A DNA stretch of 14,346 nucleotides from the NCBI GenBank assembly GCA_030683195.1, contig JAUXQA010000024.1:1-14346 (forward strand). The letters are read 5' to 3'. Below, in pieces: positions 12,488 to 14,346 of the stretch. Positions within the stretch are counted from its first letter, which is position 1. Each line of letters begins with the position of its first letter. The notes below the pieces were generated by a model. That model made no database searches and was not told the origin of the DNA. It was given only the letters and a program-made list of their open reading frames with translations. This DNA comes from Rhodoferax sp. Its GTDB lineage: Bacteria > Pseudomonadota > Gammaproteobacteria > Burkholderiales > Burkholderiaceae_C. The translations under genes were made by a program, and so were the position numbers.

Positions 12488-14346
12488 ATGCTTCCATCAC
12501 TTTTAGCCCGAGACATCCAGCAAGGTCTGCAGCAATTCCTGATCACTGGCTTTGAGCCTTCTGACGACTTCATGCATGGGCTGATGCGTCGGTTTGTGAA
12601 AGACCAGGCAGGTTGGCTCAAAGGGCCGTATTTGCAGGTGGGCTTGCCATTCACCACCGGTAAAGCTGGGCGCCAATTCTTCAACGGTTTTGAGACAGAG
12701 TTTCCCGGGCATAGCCATCAAGAGGCTGCTTGGACACGCTTGTCAAACCAGCACCTGGCCGACCACACCCTGGTAGCTACTGGCACTGGCAGTGGTAAAA
12801 CCGAGTGCTTTTTATACCCGGTGTTGGAGCACTGCGCCCGCATGCTCAAGGCTGGTGGTGCTGACAGCAGTGGCATCAAGGCGCTGGTGATCTACCCCAT
12901 GAACGCCTTGGCGAGTGACCAAGCCCGCCGTTTTGCACAACTGGTGGCCGGCACACCTGCTTTTGCGGGTTTGCGTGTGGGTTTGTATGTGGGCGGGTCG
13001 GTTGGCGAACCAGGTCAGGGCATGGTGATGACCCCCACCACTGTGATTACTGACCGGGACACCTTGCGCAAAAACCCGCCAGACATCTTGTTGACCAACT
13101 ACAAGATGCTGGACTATTTGTTGCTTCGCCCCAAAGACCGCAAGCTGTGGGAGCGCAACACGCCCACGACCTTGAAGTATTTGGTGGTGGATGAGTTGCA
13201 TACCTTTGATGGCGCCCAGGGCACTGACCTGGCGTTGTTGCTGCGCAGGTTGAGGGCACGACTCAAAACCCCACCAGAGCATTTGATTTGCGCTGGTACC
13301 TCGGCCACCTTGGGTGGTTCATCAGATACAACGGCATTGCGTGATTACGCCCGGCAAATTTTTGGGGCATCGTTTGGGCCAGAGTCGGTCGTCATAGAAA
13401 ACCGTCAATCGGTGGGCGTCTTCCTGGAAGATGCTTTTGTTGAGTTCATGTTCCAAAGCCCACCCGATTTAGTGGCTATTTTGGATTCTGCCCAGTTCAA
13501 AACCCCGGCAAAGGCGGTTGCCAATTGGTTTGCGCTGTTCTTTCCAGACGAACCCCAGCCTGTAGATGTGTTGGATGTGAGATGGCGGATCCAGCTCAGC
13601 GACTGTTTAAAGCGCCATATCCTGTTTGTCAATTTACTCAAACAGTTGAAAGGTGGCGTCGTTCACTATGACGACTTGACCGAGCGCTTGCAAAAAAACC
13701 TGCCCGTAGCCGCCAGACCCCAAGTGCGGGAGGTGTTGGATGCCTTGCTTGTTTTGGTCGCTTGGGCCAGGTTGCCAGGTGTCACGCCAGAGAGACCCAT
13801 ACCGCTGGTGAGTTTGAGATTGCAACTTTGGATGCGTGAGTTGCGCCGCATGGTTGCAAAGCTTGCATTGGACGCTGACGATGTGCGATTGCGCAGTTCT
13901 GCCGATGTAGCCGCCAACCCAGATGGCGTGTATTTGCCCATGATTCAGTGCAGCGAGTGCCACACCACCGGCTGGCTGTCGCGCTTGGTGCAGGGCAGCA
14001 ACAAGCTGTCCACCAAGTTGGATGAGATTTACAACACCTGGTTTGCCGGTCGACCAGAAGCCACTCGCCTTTATGCGGCAACAAGCGTGAAACGGCCGCA
14101 GGTTGAAGGCGTGTTGCAACACGCCTGTGTGGCCTGTGGCAACTTGCAACAAGCCCCCGGTACCTGCCAGGCTTGTGGTCAGCAAGACTTGCTGGCGGTT
14201 TATAAAGTGATTGCCCAACGCAGCTTTTCGATTGGTCAGGTGCAGCACACGCGCCATGACAGCACCTGCCCAGCCTGCGGCAACCGTGACCGGCTGCTTT
14301 TGTTGGGTGCCCGCAACGCAACGCTGGGGTCTCAAGTGGTCGAGCA
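12488..14346 (+). CDS. Large DEAD/DEAH-type helicase, DrmA/DruE-like (3' end outside window)
   Basis: The frame opens at ATG 12488, preceded by an in-frame TAA at 12473-12475, and stays open to the window edge (619 codons). No strong ribosome binding site is seen. Motif I is ATGTGSGKTE (97-106), followed by IYPMNALASDQARRFAQ (motif Ia), the DELH box at 235-238 in VVDELHTFDGAQGTD, and SAT at 272-274. Cysteine pairs follow: C488/C491, C547/C550, C560/C563 and C594/C597, forming likely zinc ribbons. This order is typical of very long helicases that carry a C-terminal DUF1998 domain, such as DruE of Druantia and related defence helicases. DrmA of DISARM is the other candidate because of the neighbours. 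The second RecA lobe and any DUF1998 domain lie beyond the window, so the choice stays open. The DNA helicase role is secure. Confidence 0.82.
   Translation, partial: MLPSLLARDIQQGLQQFLITGFEPSDDFMHGLMRRFVKDQAGWLKGPYLQVGLPFTTGKAGRQFFNGFETEFPGHSHQEAAWTRLSNQHLADHTLVATGTGSGKTECFLYPVLEHCARMLKAGGADSSGIKALVIYPMNALASDQARRFAQLVAGTPAFAGLRVGLYVGGSVGEPGQGMVMTPTTVITDRDTLRKNPPDILLTNYKMLDYLLLRPKDRKLWERNTPTTLKYLVVDELHTFDGAQGTDLALLLRRLRARLKTPPEHLICAGTSATLGGSSDTTALRDYARQIFGASFGPESVVIENRQSVGVFLEDAFVEFMFQSPPDLVAILDSAQFKTPAKAVANWFALFFPDEPQPVDVLDVRWRIQLSDCLKRHILFVNLLKQLKGGVVHYDDLTERLQKNLPVAARPQVREVLDALLVLVAWARLPGVTPERPIPLVSLRLQLWMRELRRMVAKLALDADDVRLRSSADVAANPDGVYLPMIQCSECHTTGWLSRLVQGSNKLSTKLDEIYNTWFAGRPEATRLYAATSVKRPQVEGVLQHACVACGNLQQAPGTCQACGQQDLLAVYKVIAQRSFSIGQVQHTRHDSTCPACGNRDRLLLLGARNATLGSQVVE

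Noticed and set aside
13634..14335. 233-codon minus-strand frame opposite the second helicase
   Set aside because: Antisense shadow; the + strand frame is open throughout and contains helicase motifs and cysteine pairs.
1..14346. CRISPR arrays, tRNA or rRNA genes
   Set aside because: No regularly spaced repeats and no recognisable structural RNA sequence were found on either strand.

Overview
The window reads as a decayed mobile or accessory region followed by a large, apparently intact DNA-defence operon on the + strand. Codon use rich in G/C third positions, UmuDC relics of a type common in Betaproteobacteria, and a short dispersed repeat resembling ones I associate with Comamonadaceae (Rhodoferax/Polaromonas/Acidovorax) suggest a betaproteobacterium. 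That assignment is an inference; no rRNA or tRNA gene is present to confirm it.

Bases 1-3060 are a graveyard. An IS66-family transposase runs in from the left edge and its element ends at about 411, inside a minus-strand gene that now takes its stop codon from the IS end. A second, related minus-strand gene (914-1241) is truncated and frameshifted by a 19-bp tandem duplication. Next come a truncated and frameshifted umuD remnant on the + strand (1245-1504), an open frame broken by one amber codon (1536-1856), a small unrecognised gene (1971-2321), a gene-free stretch with a pair of 20-bp repeats, and a umuC 3' remnant on the minus strand (2634-2959).

Bases 3058-14346 are the defence locus, all on the + strand and tightly packed. 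In order they are: the C-terminal part of a WYL-type regulator (3058-3351), overlapping an SNF2-family helicase of DrmD type (3344-6325); then, 2 bp later, a giant N6-adenine DNA methyltransferase of DrmMI type (6328-11559). A type II toxin-antitoxin pair follows (AbrB-like antitoxin 11692-11973, PIN-domain VapC 11979-12353). Last is a large DEAD/DEAH-type helicase with zinc-binding cysteine pairs (12488 to beyond the window).

SNF2 helicase plus large adenine methylase is the signature pair of class 1 DISARM, where drmABC complete the system. Here the next helicase looks more like the very large DUF1998-type helicases (DruE of Druantia and relatives) than a plain DrmA, and a VapBC module sits between it and the methylase. 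The likely logic is self/non-self discrimination by adenine methylation, with two helicases acting on unmodified invading DNA. The operon continues to the right, so DrmB, DrmC or other effectors cannot be judged here.
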